A program made the position numbers and the translations under genes. A DNA stretch of 44,897 nt. Origin: Nitrospinota bacterium (GTDB taxonomy: Bacteria > Nitrospinota_A > UBA7883 > JACRGQ01). The stretch is taken from NCBI GenBank assembly GCA_016200345.1, contig JACQEX010000043.1, positions 1 through 44,897 of the forward strand. Reading direction: 5' to 3'. Under the pieces are notes generated by a model. The model was not told where the DNA came from and made no database searches. It saw nothing but the letters and a program-made list of their open reading frames with translations. Shown here piece after piece: positions 25,117-34,072 of this stretch (its first letter is position 1; each line of letters begins with the position of its first letter).

Positions 25117-27855
25117 ATGGATTTCGACAAGTCCATATTGGACGAATTCATAACGGAGGTCAAGGAGCATCTCTCAACCGTAGAGGACGACCTTCTAAAC
25201 CTTGAAAAAGGGGCCGGCGACTCCGCGTTTGCCGACACCGTCAACAAGGTATTTCGAGCCGTCCACACCGTAAAGGGAACGGCCGGCTTCCTCGGCTTAA
25301 AAACCATGGCCGAGGTGGCCCATCTGGCCGAAACAATCCTCTCCATGCTCCGTGCCGGGGAGTTGAAGCCGGACGCCACGCTGACCGACGCGCTGTTGGG
25401 CGCGGTGGACACAATCCGGGGAATGCTTGGGGACGTCGAACACAGCAACGAGCAAGACGTTTCCGCCACCATGGCCAGATTAAAGGCGGTTCTTGACGCA
25501 AAGGGCGCCCTTCCGGCCCAGGCTCCTCCGACCATGGAAGAAATTCTGGCCGAGGCCAAACTCGCGGCTGACGCAAAACTCGCCGAAGAGGAAAAACCGG
25601 CACCGGAGGCTCCTGCGGCCCCGACCACCATCGTAGCGGCGGCCGTCAAACATGACGCTCCACCCCCGCCGCCAAAACCCGACGGCCCGTCTGACAGAAG
25701 AAGCGTGGAGCGCGGAGGCGGAGAATCCGTGAGGATAAAGGTCGGGGTGCTAAACAAGCTTATGCAACTTGCCGGCGAGTTGGTGCTCGTGAGGAACCAG
25801 CAACTTCTGGCGAAGGAGAAATCCGACCAACAACTGCGCGGGCACATTCAACGCCTTAATTTGGTGACCACGGAGTTGCAGGAAACGATCATGGCCACCA
25901 GGATGCAACCGATAGGCAACATCCTCGGCAAATTCCCCAGGGTCGTACGGGACTTGGGGAAAAAACTTGAGAAAAACGTGGAGCTTGAGATAACCGGAAA
26001 CGAAGTGGAGTTGGACAACACCATTCTAGAGGCTTTGAACGACCCGCTTACCCACCTTGTAAGAAACTGTTGCGACCACGGCATTGAAGCGCCCGAAAAG
26101 AGGGCGGAGTCCGGAAAACCGGAGATGGGCAAGATATTGCTACGGGCCTACCACGGGAACGGCCAGGTGAACATAGAAATAACGGACGACGGCAAGGGGA
26201 TAGACCCGAAATTTATCCGGCGGAAGGTTCTTGAAAAAGGGCTGAAGACCGAGGCGGATCTTTCCGCGTTGAACGACGACCAGATAACCTCGCTCATACT
26301 CCTGCCCGGTTTTTCCACCGCCGAGAAACTAAGCGACGTCTCGGGGCGCGGGGTTGGAATGGACGTGGTTAAAACAAGCATAGAAAAACTGGGCGGCACG
26401 CTAGACATCGAGTCCCGCGCCGGCGTTGGAACGACGATACGCATGAGGATGCCGCTGACGCTTGCAATAATCCCGAGCCTAATAGTCACCATCGGGGACT
26501 TTCGATACGCGATTCCGCAGACCAACGTGGAGGAACTTGCCTGCCTGTACGACGACGACGTTAGGAACAAGATAGAGTCCGCCGGGGCGCGGGAGGTCTA
26601 CCGCCTTAGGGACCAGCTCCTGCCGATGGTCCGCCTTGAGGAGGTGCTAAAGAGGAAGGACAAGTTTACCGAGACGACCAACTCGGAGATAATGGAAAAC
26701 CACAGGCAGATTCAGGAAAAAAAATACACCGAGACGCTGAACAAGCAAATCGCCGGGGGGAACGCGGACGTCAAACTGACCCAGTCCCTAAATTTCGTGG
26801 TCCTGCGGGTCAACACGGTGAGCTTCGGCCTTATCGTGGACCGCGTAATCGGCACCGAGGAGATTGTCGTAAAGCCGATGCACCCGGCCCTTAAAAATCT
26901 TTATTGCTACGCCGGCGTGACGGTTATGGGCGACGGCAACGTGGCCCTTATTTTGGACGCGCAGGGCGTGGCAAAACACGCCGGGATAGACATTGACGAA
27001 AAAATAGAAACCGCGGTCAAGGATCAGACCACGATGGGCGACTACCAGACGGTTCTGCTTTTCAAGAGCGGCGAGGCCGAGCAGTTTGCGGTGGCCCTGC
27101 CGATGGTGAAACGAATAGAGACGATCTCGCCGGTCCGCGTCGAAAAAATCGGCGGGAAGGAATACATAACCATAGACGGCGTCTCCACGCTCGTCATAAG
27201 GATTGAAAATCACCTAAAGGTCTCCCCCTGCGTCAACAAGGACGAAATGTACCTTTTACTGCCGAAACACTATAAAAACCCGTACGGCGTTTTGATGTCG
27301 AGCCTCATTGACACCACCGAGACGTCCATAGAGCTGAACACCGACACGTACAAGGAGGACGGAATCCTCGGAACCTCGATAATAAGGGACAAGATGACCC
27401 TGTTTCCGGATTTAAACACCTTGGTGGAGATGGCCGAGCCGGCGTGGTTCGTCGGCGAAAAAGTCATTGCGGTCTCGAAGGCGCGCATACTTCTGGTGGA
27501 GGACTCGCCGTTCTACCGGCAGTTGGTCAAGAAGTATTTGGAGACGCGAGGTTACGACGTGTCCACCGCCGAAAACGGGCAGGACGCGCTGGAAAAACTT
27601 AAACATATCGAAACGGACGTATTAATATCGGATTTGCAGATGCCTGTGATGGACGGCCTGCAACTTATAAAACACGTCAGAAACAACCAGAGATGGAAAA
27701 ATCTTCCGACAGTGGCGCTTACCGGGCTAAACAGCGAGACAAGCCGTTTGAAGGCGGAGGAGGCGGGGTTCGACAGATACGCGCTTAAGGCGGACAAGGA
27801 AAGACTGCTGGAGACGGTGGCGGAACTCGTCGCGTCCCGCGAGGCGGCGGCGTGA
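25117..27855 (+). CDS. cheA: Hybrid chemotaxis histidine kinase CheA with two CheW-like domains and a C-terminal receiver
   Basis: The 912-residue kinase has an Hpt domain (1-105, phospho-His in RAVHTVKGTAGF near 48) and an Ala/Pro linker. The dimerisation domain (about 205-265) is followed by HATPase (about 305-445) with HLVRNCCDHGIE, DDGKGI and GRGVGMDV. Next come a CheW-like domain with an insert (about 450-620), a second CheW-like domain (about 640-775) and a receiver (about 788-905) with VEDSPF, the Asp in ISDLQMP, and the conserved Lys. The receiver looks functional and may act as phosphate sink or internal response regulator, as in FrzE-like kinases. AGGA is the ribosome site. The cheW and MCP genes follow. 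Confidence 0.95.
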   Translation: MDFDKSILDEFITEVKEHLSTVEDDLLNLEKGAGDSAFADTVNKVFRAVHTVKGTAGFLGLKTMAEVAHLAETILSMLRAGELKPDATLTDALLGAVDTIRGMLGDVEHSNEQDVSATMARLKAVLDAKGALPAQAPPTMEEILAEAKLAADAKLAEEEKPAPEAPAAPTTIVAAAVKHDAPPPPPKPDGPSDRRSVERGGGESVRIKVGVLNKLMQLAGELVLVRNQQLLAKEKSDQQLRGHIQRLNLVTTELQETIMATRMQPIGNILGKFPRVVRDLGKKLEKNVELEITGNEVELDNTILEALNDPLTHLVRNCCDHGIEAPEKRAESGKPEMGKILLRAYHGNGQVNIEITDDGKGIDPKFIRRKVLEKGLKTEADLSALNDDQITSLILLPGFSTAEKLSDVSGRGVGMDVVKTSIEKLGGTLDIESRAGVGTTIRMRMPLTLAIIPSLIVTIGDFRYAIPQTNVEELACLYDDDVRNKIESAGAREVYRLRDQLLPMVRLEEVLKRKDKFTETTNSEIMENHRQIQEKKYTETLNKQIAGGNADVKLTQSLNFVVLRVNTVSFGLIVDRVIGTEEIVVKPMHPALKNLYCYAGVTVMGDGNVALILDAQGVAKHAGIDIDEKIETAVKDQTTMGDYQTVLLFKSGEAEQFAVALPMVKRIETISPVRVEKIGGKEYITIDGVSTLVIRIENHLKVSPCVNKDEMYLLLPKHYKNPYGVLMSSLIDTTETSIELNTDTYKEDGILGTSIIRDKMTLFPDLNTLVEMAEPAWFVGEKVIAVSKARILLVEDSPFYRQLVKKYLETRGYDVSTAENGQDALEKLKHIETDVLISDLQMPVMDGLQLIKHVRNNQRWKNLPTVALTGLNSETSRLKAEEAGFDRYALKADKERLLETVAELVASREAAA

Positions 27856-27868
27856 CGGCGGGGGGCAA

Positions 27869-28363
27869 ATGACGGACGAGGCGAGAAAAAACGCCTTTTC
27901 ACTGGGGGACAACAAGGTGCAGTACTGCACCTTCTGGATCTCGAACCGCCTTTTTGGCGTGGACATCCTTGACGTGAAGGAAATATTCCCCGAGGTGGTC
28001 GTCACCCCTGTGTTCCACGCGCCGAAAGAGGTGCGCGGGTACGTGAACATTCGCGGACAGATATACCTTATTTTGGATTTGCGCCTGATTCTTTCGCAGG
28101 ACGAAAAACCGGTGGACGACGACAGTTGCCTTGTTCTCTTCAAAAACTCCATCGGCGAGCCGTTCGGCGTGCTTGTGGATAAAATAGGCGACGTCGTCCT
28201 GGCCGGGTTCGACCAGTTGGAAAAGAGAAAAAACCACCTCCCCGAGGGGGACGGCAAGGAGGACTTCATAGAGTGCATATGCAAAATGGACAAGGCGCTT
28301 TTGACGGTGTTGAACGCCGTTAAAATATTACAGTACATTTATTCCGCCAAGGAGGAGGGTTGA
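27869..28363 (+). CDS. cheW: Chemotaxis coupling protein CheW
   Basis: The 164-residue CheW domain includes YCTFWISNRLFGVDILDVKE, HAPKEVRGYVNIRGQIYLILDLR and a late GFDQL segment. It links the MCP to CheA in the signalling array. It starts 13 bases after cheA behind GGGGGG and its TGA overlaps the MCP start by one base (TGATG). Confidence 0.95.
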   Translation: MTDEARKNAFSLGDNKVQYCTFWISNRLFGVDILDVKEIFPEVVVTPVFHAPKEVRGYVNIRGQIYLILDLRLILSQDEKPVDDDSCLVLFKNSIGEPFGVLVDKIGDVVLAGFDQLEKRKNHLPEGDGKEDFIECICKMDKALLTVLNAVKILQYIYSAKEEG

Positions 28364-30579
28364 TGGCAGGGGTGACGGCAATAAAAAAACACGACGGCGA
28401 AGACATGGCGCCCCAGGAAATTGGGACGGGCGGCATACGGCTGGTGGTAAAACTTCCCGTTTTATTTTTAGTGGTTGGACTGGTTCCGTTCCTCATAACC
28501 GGCGTGGTTTTGCTTAACAAGGCAAAAAACGCGCTGACCGAGCAGGCGTTCAGCCAGTTGGAGTCGGTGCGTGAAATTAAAAGGACCCAGGTTGAGGCGT
28601 ATTTCTCGCAAGTCAACAAGGACGCAAACGAACTGTCCGAGTTGGCCGCCTCCTTCGAGGCCGAGTCCCGCTCGCCTCGCGTGGACTTTTCCGACAAACG
28701 CAACCAGGAATCATTCGTTAAGAAATACGGCGCATACCTGAAAAAATTCAGGGAACTAAACGGCTACGGCAACATTCTGGCCGTTGCTCCGGACGGAAAC
28801 ATTTTATATTCGGCGGCTGGTGGAAGCGACGACCACGGAAACCTTTTTTCCGGCAGTCTGGCGAACACCTCTCTCGGCAGGCTGGCCAAATCCGTGCTCG
28901 TCACAAAAAAATACGACATCGCGGATTTTGCGCCTTACCCGCAGACAAACAGCGAGCCAACATTATTTGCCGCGGCGCCGGTGATGAGGGACGGAAGCGT
29001 GTGGATGATCGTCGCCCTGCGGGTTAACCCGGACGCGCTTGACCAAATATTGCAATTCAGGGGCGGAATGGGAACCACCGGCGAATCCTACATGGTGGGG
29101 CCGGACAAGCTTATGCGCTCCGATTCGTTTATAGAAAACGTCAGCCACACCGTTTCGGTGTCGTTCGCAAATCCCACGAAAGGAAGCGTTGACACCGAGG
29201 CGGCTAAGGACGCGCTGGCGGGCAACTTCAAAAGCATAAAAACCACCGATTATAACGGCAGAAAGGTGCTTTCGTCATATACGCCCATCCAAGTCGGCTC
29301 CTTCACGTGGGCGTTGCTGGTCGAGATGGAGGAGGGGGACGAAGCGCTTGCCGCCATTTACGAGATTAAGAAGAACTTTTTTATAATCGGTCTTCTGGGC
29401 TTGGCGGCGATTATTTGGCTGGCAATTTCAATTAGCCGGGCCATCACCAGACCGATAGTGGAGACCGTGTCCGTAATAAAGGAGATTGCGGCCGGGGACT
29501 TCACGAAAACGGTGCATGTAAAAACCAAGGACGAGATAGGCGTTCTGGGCGACACGGTAAACAACATGATTTCCGAACTTAGGGCCATGATGTTCAACAT
29601 TAAAAACCAGTCCAAATCGCTTGGGATGTCCTCCGAGGTTTTGTTCTCGGCGTCCGACATGCTTGCCTCGGCCTCCAAGGACATGGCCGTGCAGGCCTCC
29701 GGCGTCGCCAGCGCCACCGAGCAGATGTCCATAAACATCAACTCGATGGCGGCGGGCGTCGAGGAGGCGAGCATGAACGCCGCCAAAGTGTCCAGCACCG
29801 CCAAACAGATGTCCAGCAACATGCAGGGAATAGCGGACGCCATCGGGGGCATATCCATCAACATATCCGAGGTGGCCAAAAACACGGACGAGACGCTTGC
29901 CGTGGCCAACAAGGCGATGGAGATGTCCAAAACCGCGATGGACACCATGGAACTGCTCGGCAAGGCCGCCAATGAAATCGGCAAGGTAACGGAGATGATA
30001 AAACGAATCGCCGAGCAGACAAACCTGCTGGCGCTAAACGCCACCATAGAGGCCGCGTCCGCCGGGGACGCCGGAAAGGGGTTTGCCGTGGTCGCAAACG
30101 AAATTAAGGAGCTTGCAAACCAAAGCGCGAGGGCGGCGGAGGACATAGCCGCAAAAATCGGCGGGGTGCAGGGAAACACCACCAACGCCGTGAACGTCAT
30201 AACCGAGGTCTCGAACATCATCGACCAAATAAACACCTCGGTCGCGCACATAACCAAGAGCGTGAACCTCCAGACGGTGGCGGTGACGGACATATCGAAA
30301 CACGTCGCCGACGCGACCAACGGGGCGAACAACATAGCCGGCTCCATCGCCGAGGTTGCCAACGGGGCCAGCGACATGTCTCGAAACGCGGGCGAGGCGG
30401 CCCGCGGCGCGAACGACGTCTCCTCCAACATCCACGGGATAAGCAGGGCCGTGGCGGACAACGACTCCAACAGCCAGGACATAAGCGCGGCGGCCAAGGA
30501 ATTTTCGAACATTGCCTCGGCGTTGGACGGGATGGTGTCCAAATTTAAGGTCGAGGAAGACCCGGAGCAGAAGGCCTAA
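28363..30579 (+). CDS. Methyl-accepting chemotaxis protein
   Basis: The 738-residue receptor has TM1 (about 26-48), a periplasmic dCache-like sensor (about 50-325), TM2 (about 335-357), HAMP (about 355-410) and a long MCP signalling coiled coil. Its hairpin tip reads EQTNLLALNATIEAASAGD then GKGFAVVANEIKELA (about 550). The ATG at 28363 follows GGAGGAGGG and overlaps the cheW stop. The ligand is unknown. No C-terminal CheR-tethering pentapeptide is seen (it ends EDPEQKA). Confidence 0.95.
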   Translation: MAGVTAIKKHDGEDMAPQEIGTGGIRLVVKLPVLFLVVGLVPFLITGVVLLNKAKNALTEQAFSQLESVREIKRTQVEAYFSQVNKDANELSELAASFEAESRSPRVDFSDKRNQESFVKKYGAYLKKFRELNGYGNILAVAPDGNILYSAAGGSDDHGNLFSGSLANTSLGRLAKSVLVTKKYDIADFAPYPQTNSEPTLFAAAPVMRDGSVWMIVALRVNPDALDQILQFRGGMGTTGESYMVGPDKLMRSDSFIENVSHTVSVSFANPTKGSVDTEAAKDALAGNFKSIKTTDYNGRKVLSSYTPIQVGSFTWALLVEMEEGDEALAAIYEIKKNFFIIGLLGLAAIIWLAISISRAITRPIVETVSVIKEIAAGDFTKTVHVKTKDEIGVLGDTVNNMISELRAMMFNIKNQSKSLGMSSEVLFSASDMLASASKDMAVQASGVASATEQMSININSMAAGVEEASMNAAKVSSTAKQMSSNMQGIADAIGGISINISEVAKNTDETLAVANKAMEMSKTAMDTMELLGKAANEIGKVTEMIKRIAEQTNLLALNATIEAASAGDAGKGFAVVANEIKELANQSARAAEDIAAKIGGVQGNTTNAVNVITEVSNIIDQINTSVAHITKSVNLQTVAVTDISKHVADATNGANNIAGSIAEVANGASDMSRNAGEAARGANDVSSNIHGISRAVADNDSNSQDISAAAKEFSNIASALDGMVSKFKVEEDPEQKA

Positions 30580-30582
30580 TAG

Positions 30583-30598
30583 AACAGCATGGGCTGTT
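30583..30598 (+). terminator. Weak hairpin after the MCP gene
   Basis: Perfect 6-bp stem AACAGC/GCTGTT with loop ATGG, followed by only three T. It might end or attenuate the cheA-cheW-mcp transcript before cheB, but is weak as an intrinsic terminator. Confidence 0.3.
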
Positions 30599-30632
30599 TA
30601 AAAGTGGGGTTGCGCCGCAAATTTTCAACGAA

Positions 30633-30641
30633 TGATATAAT
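30633..30641 (+). promoter_or_regulatory. Extended -10 promoter of cheB, giving a leaderless mRNA
   Basis: TG-A-TATAAT ends only six bases before the cheB ATG at 30648. Transcription would begin at or next to the start codon, and no ribosome binding site is present (the spacer is CCCCCG). A TTGCGC element lies 20 bases upstream of the -10. Confidence 0.55.
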
Positions 30642-30647
30642 CCCCCG

Positions 30648-31754
30648 ATGCGCAGAAAATTAAAAATCCTTGTCGTGGACGACTCGGCCTTGTACAGGAA
30701 GGCCATAAAGAAAATCCTCCAAGAAGACCCGAACATCCAAGTTGTGGGGACGGCCGCCGACGGCGCAAAGGCCATAACCTTCATTAAATGCGCGCAGGAA
30801 TTGCCGGATTTGGTGACGCTGGATCTTGAGATGCCCGGCATGAACGGAATAGACACATTAAAGGCCATCAAGGAACTGAGCAAAACGAACGGTACAAACA
30901 TAGGCGTGCTTATGGTCAGCTCGCGCACCCGCCACGGGGCGGAAACAACAATCGAGGCGCTGGAGGCTGGCGCGTTCGACTTTGTGCTCAAACCGTCCGG
31001 CGGCGACAACCAAGAGCAAAGCATGGCAATGCTTCGGACAAGCCTTATGGTGAAGGTGCGGTACTACGACATCGTTACCCACCACTCGGCGGGAAGACAC
31101 AAAAAGCTCGTCGTTCCCAAGCCCGCCGAGCCGCCCGTCCCGGCGAAAGCCCTGAAGGAGGCCGTTAGGGGGATTGTAATCGGCGTGTCCACCGGCGGGC
31201 CGCAATGCCTCTCCCAGTTTCTGCCGTCGCTTTGCGAGGCCGTAAGCCTGCCAATCCTGATAGTCCAGCACATGCCGCCAATGTTCACCGAAACGCTTGC
31301 AAAAAGCCTGAACGTTAAATGTAGCCACGAGGTGCGCGAGGCGGCCGAGGGGGACGTGGTCGCCCCGAACAAGGTTTTTATCGCGCCCGGGGGCAGGCAC
31401 ATGATTGTCAAAAAAAACGGCGGCGGCCCCGTGCTAATCGGCCTAAACGACCAGGCCGCGGAAAACGGGTGCAAACCGTCGGCCGACGTGCTGTTTCGAT
31501 CCGCGGCGGAAGTCTTTAACGGAAGCGTTGTTTCGATTATCCTGACCGGCATGGGAAGCGACGGCTCCGGCACGATGGGACTCTTGAAAAACGCGGGCGC
31601 GCACGTGATAGCGCAGGACGAGGCCACAAGCGTTGTGTGGGGAATGCCAAAAAGCGCGGTTTCGACCGGTTTTGTGGACGAGATTCTGCCTTTGATGGAA
31701 ATCCCGGCGGCAGTAAAACGAGAGATAGACAAAAGGAACGTGCAATGGAACTAA
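30648..31754 (+). CDS. cheB: Chemotaxis protein-glutamate methylesterase CheB
   Basis: The 368 residues comprise a receiver (VVDDSALYR, Asp in LDLEMPGMNG near 57, Lys in LKPSGG), a linker, and a methylesterase domain with the catalytic Ser in GVSTGGPQ (about 180), His in QHMPPMF (about 207) and Asp in TGMGSDGSG (about 304). It removes MCP methyl groups to reset adaptation. It overlaps cheR by ten bases and has its own promoter. Confidence 0.96.
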   Translation: MRRKLKILVVDDSALYRKAIKKILQEDPNIQVVGTAADGAKAITFIKCAQELPDLVTLDLEMPGMNGIDTLKAIKELSKTNGTNIGVLMVSSRTRHGAETTIEALEAGAFDFVLKPSGGDNQEQSMAMLRTSLMVKVRYYDIVTHHSAGRHKKLVVPKPAEPPVPAKALKEAVRGIVIGVSTGGPQCLSQFLPSLCEAVSLPILIVQHMPPMFTETLAKSLNVKCSHEVREAAEGDVVAPNKVFIAPGGRHMIVKKNGGGPVLIGLNDQAAENGCKPSADVLFRSAAEVFNGSVVSIILTGMGSDGSGTMGLLKNAGAHVIAQDEATSVVWGMPKSAVSTGFVDEILPLMEIPAAVKREIDKRNVQWN

Positions 31755-32605
31755 GCAATAAGGAGTTTACGGAGCTTTGCAAGCACATCTATAAGCTTTG
31801 CGGCCTTAACATCAAGGACAAGAAACACTACCTTGTGTTGCAGAGACTGGAACCGCTTGCCGTAAGCGAGGGAAACGGCTCCTTCAAGGGCTTGATTGAA
31901 AAATTATCCTCCAACGCCGGCCCGCAGTTAAAGGATTTGGTTATAGAGGCGATAACCACAAACGAGACCTCGTTTTTTCGGGACGAACATCCCTTCGAGG
32001 CCTTTCGGGAAATTGTGCTCCCGCAACTAGCCGAGATGGCAAAACATCGAAAACATCCCGGCCACCACAGAAAGGGCTCCAAAATAAATATTTGGTCGGC
32101 CGCCTCCTCCACCGGGCAGGAGCCGTACTCCATAGCCATGCTGATACACGAGTTTCTTGGCTCAAAGGGAAAGGGGCTTTCCGCCGAGGACTTCGAGATA
32201 ATCGCCACGGACATCTCGCCGAAGGTGCTGTCAAAGGCGATTGCCGGCTCTTACACCGACTCGGAAATAAAGAGGGGCCTCTCGGTGGAAAGACGGGACA
32301 GATTTTTTAGGAAAGAGGGACATCATTGGGTGATAAACGACTCTCTGAGAACCATGATTGACTTTAAAAGAATCAACCTTGCGGAGCAGTTCACACGGCT
32401 TGGCGGGGTGGACGTTATTTTTTGCCGCAACGTCCTAATTTATTTTGACGAGGAGACAAAGGGGAGGATTCTCTCCCAGTTCAGCCAGATGCTTTCCGAA
32501 TCCGGATTTCTTTTTTTGGGGGCGTGTGAAAACGTCGGAACCCTGCCGAAAAAATTTAAAAAAGTGGCTTACAAGGAATCCGTAGTGCACCAGATTGTAG
32601 GGTGA
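31745..32605 (+). CDS. cheR: Chemotaxis protein methyltransferase CheR
   Basis: The 286-residue SAM-dependent MCP methyltransferase has an N-terminal helical domain (MELSNKEFTELCKHIYKL), TNETSFFRD, the SAM loop WSAASSTGQEPYSIAML, and DVIFCRNVLIYFDEE. The ATG at 31745 is chosen; the frame is open further upstream but overlaps cheB. No cheD, cheC or cheY follows. Confidence 0.96.
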   Translation: MELSNKEFTELCKHIYKLCGLNIKDKKHYLVLQRLEPLAVSEGNGSFKGLIEKLSSNAGPQLKDLVIEAITTNETSFFRDEHPFEAFREIVLPQLAEMAKHRKHPGHHRKGSKINIWSAASSTGQEPYSIAMLIHEFLGSKGKGLSAEDFEIIATDISPKVLSKAIAGSYTDSEIKRGLSVERRDRFFRKEGHHWVINDSLRTMIDFKRINLAEQFTRLGGVDVIFCRNVLIYFDEETKGRILSQFSQMLSESGFLFLGACENVGTLPKKFKKVAYKESVVHQIVG

Positions 32606-32612
32606 GGCGGAT

Positions 32613-32655
32613 AAAAAAGAGGCCGGCGCGCTTCTTTAAAAAAACCGCGCCGGCC
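32613..32655 (-). terminator. Intrinsic terminator of the ODP/small-protein operon
   Basis: A perfect 10-bp GC stem (GGCCGGCGCG/CGCGCCGGCC, 32621-32655) is followed on the minus strand by TCTTTTTTAT. It lies between convergent cheR and the 80-residue gene. On the plus strand there is no T-run, so it acts chiefly on the minus-strand transcript. Confidence 0.85.
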
Positions 32656-32665
32656 GACTTGATGG

Positions 32666-32908
32666 TTATATGTTGATTCCCACTTTCCTGATGATCTGCT
32701 TCGCGCTGATTTTAACCACGGCCATCTCGGCCAGGTTGTCCATCAACGTCTTTAGCACTGCCATCGGGTCGCCGGCTATTGCGGAGACCTTCATGCCGCC
32801 GTCCAAAGTCACGCCGGATTTCTGAAAAATGGCCCTAATCCGGTCTTTTTCCAAACTGAGTTTTTGGGCCGTATCAAGAATTTCCTCTATTATCGCCTTT
32901 GGATTCAT
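32666..32908 (-). CDS. Small conserved-looking protein of unknown function
   Basis: The 80-residue protein starts MNPKAIIEEILDTAQ, with GGGAGG six bases before the ATG. It is predicted mostly helical with a Gly-containing turn (SGVTLDGGMKVSAIAGD) and no signal or membrane segment. The ATG lies two bases after the stop of the upstream ODP-like gene and the pair share a terminator, so a linked role is likely. I do not recognise the family. Confidence 0.65.
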   Translation of the reverse strand: MNPKAIIEEILDTAQKLSLEKDRIRAIFQKSGVTLDGGMKVSAIAGDPMAVLKTLMDNLAEMAVVKISAKQIIRKVGINI

Positions 32909-32910
32909 CG

Positions 32911-33702
32911 TCAACCTCCCAACTTGACGCCGTGTTTCGCGGCCAGCGAGTCAATCTCCCCACCAACTTGGAGAGCGTGCGCGGCCTCGAGGTACGCCGG
33001 AATCAACTCTTTTTTAATCAAGCAACCGTGCTGGGGGGCTATGAGGTTCACCCCGTAGGCGGCGTTGATCTGCTCCAGGCGCTTTAGCGCGTATTCAAGC
33101 GCGCGCTTGGAGCCGAGGTACTGCCCCAGGAAGGACGTGAGTTGAAGCGGATAGTCCGGCCCGGCGTAAAGATCCGTCATTCCGGTAAACCCGCCGAACG
33201 CGTCGGAGGAAAATACGATTTTGTGCTTTGTGTCGTATGTGACCATCGAGCCGACGAAATGACAGTACGGGGTCATGGCGAAAACAAACTTTCGGTTGTC
33301 GCCAAAAACCAACGTGTCGTCGTCGTCGAGCGGATGCAGTTTCGACTTGAAGTTATAGTGTTGTATCAACACCTTCGCCTCAAGCGGCGCATGAACCGTC
33401 ACGTCCGGGGCGCAATGCACCTCGACCAACGGAATCGCCGCGCAAAGGTCAGGGTCCTGGTGTTGGACAATTATGTGCTTTATCTTCTTGAGGTCGCCCT
33501 TGAGGGCCTTTTTGACCTTCTCGAGCACAACGTTGAAGAATTCCGGTTTCGCGGAGCCCGGGTCTATCAGCGCGGCCTCGTTGCCGTCCACTATGACGTA
33601 GGGGATGTTATTAAAGCTGTTTGGCGCGTCCTGGACACCAAGATGGAACACCCCGGGTGCCACCTCGATTGGATCGCTTGCATTATATGTTTCTGCCACC
33701 AC
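32911..33702 (-). CDS. Metallo-beta-lactamase-fold di-iron protein (ODP/FprA-like)
   Basis: The 263-residue protein matches the metallo-beta-lactamase domain of flavo-diiron proteins, without the flavodoxin part: IDPGSAKPEFF, IIVQHQDPDLCAAIP, the His in TPYCHFVGS, SSDAFGG and IAPQHG. Likely iron ligands are H-x-D-x-D in the second block, then His, Asp and His; the first block departs from the classic H-x-E-x-D-H. Related stand-alone proteins (ODP) serve as oxygen/iron sensors for chemotaxis in spirochetes. The start is GTG (two GTG in a row) behind AAGGAGG. It lies convergent to cheR and co-transcribed with the 80-residue gene. An oxygen-reductase role is also possible. Confidence 0.8.
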   Translation of the reverse strand: MVAETYNASDPIEVAPGVFHLGVQDAPNSFNNIPYVIVDGNEAALIDPGSAKPEFFNVVLEKVKKALKGDLKKIKHIIVQHQDPDLCAAIPLVEVHCAPDVTVHAPLEAKVLIQHYNFKSKLHPLDDDDTLVFGDNRKFVFAMTPYCHFVGSMVTYDTKHKIVFSSDAFGGFTGMTDLYAGPDYPLQLTSFLGQYLGSKRALEYALKRLEQINAAYGVNLIAPQHGCLIKKELIPAYLEAAHALQVGGEIDSLAAKHGVKLGG

Positions 33703-33914
33703 TTCCTCCTTCTCCTAAGTTAAACAACCGAAAACCAATCCTCTCGCCGCGCGCCCTTCAAATTTCAACTTGAGAAGCCGCGACACTATGACACCAACGC
33801 CGGGAACCAATGACCGACCTGCGGCCAACCCCTTCTCCCTACGCAACAGGGGTGATTTTAGCCCTTTTCGATAAATAAGTCAAAAAAAATAAATTGACCC
33901 GGGAGGTGTATTTC

Positions 33915-34067
33915 ATGTACATTTACCGGATTATGAAAAGGACATATCAACCAAGTAAGATAAAAAGGAAAAGGACTCACGGCTTTTTAACCAGGATGAA
34001 ATCCAAGGATGGTCGGGCGGTGCTAAGAAGGCGCAGGGCCAAAGGCCGCGCGCGTCTTACCGTCTAA
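33915..34067 (+). CDS. rpmH: 50S ribosomal protein L34, possibly with a six-residue N-terminal extension
   Basis: The core [18 protein letters not shown] is standard L34 and starts at the ATG at 33933. An in-frame ATG at 33915 has GGGAGG eight bases upstream, while 33933 has no ribosome site. The sequence therefore favours 50 residues starting MYIYRI. The gene opens the classic rpmH-rnpA-yidD-yidC-jag cluster. The usual divergent dnaA is absent from this side. The 212 bases upstream (33703-33914) show no gene. Confidence 0.9.
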   Translation: MYIYRIMKRTYQPSKIKRKRTHGFLTRMKSKDGRAVLRRRRAKGRARLTV

Positions 34068-34072
34068 CCAGT

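Noticed and set aside
33703-33914. Possible replication origin next to rpmH
   Set aside because: rpmH often lies near dnaA and oriC, but no dnaA gene and no cluster of DnaA boxes is present here.
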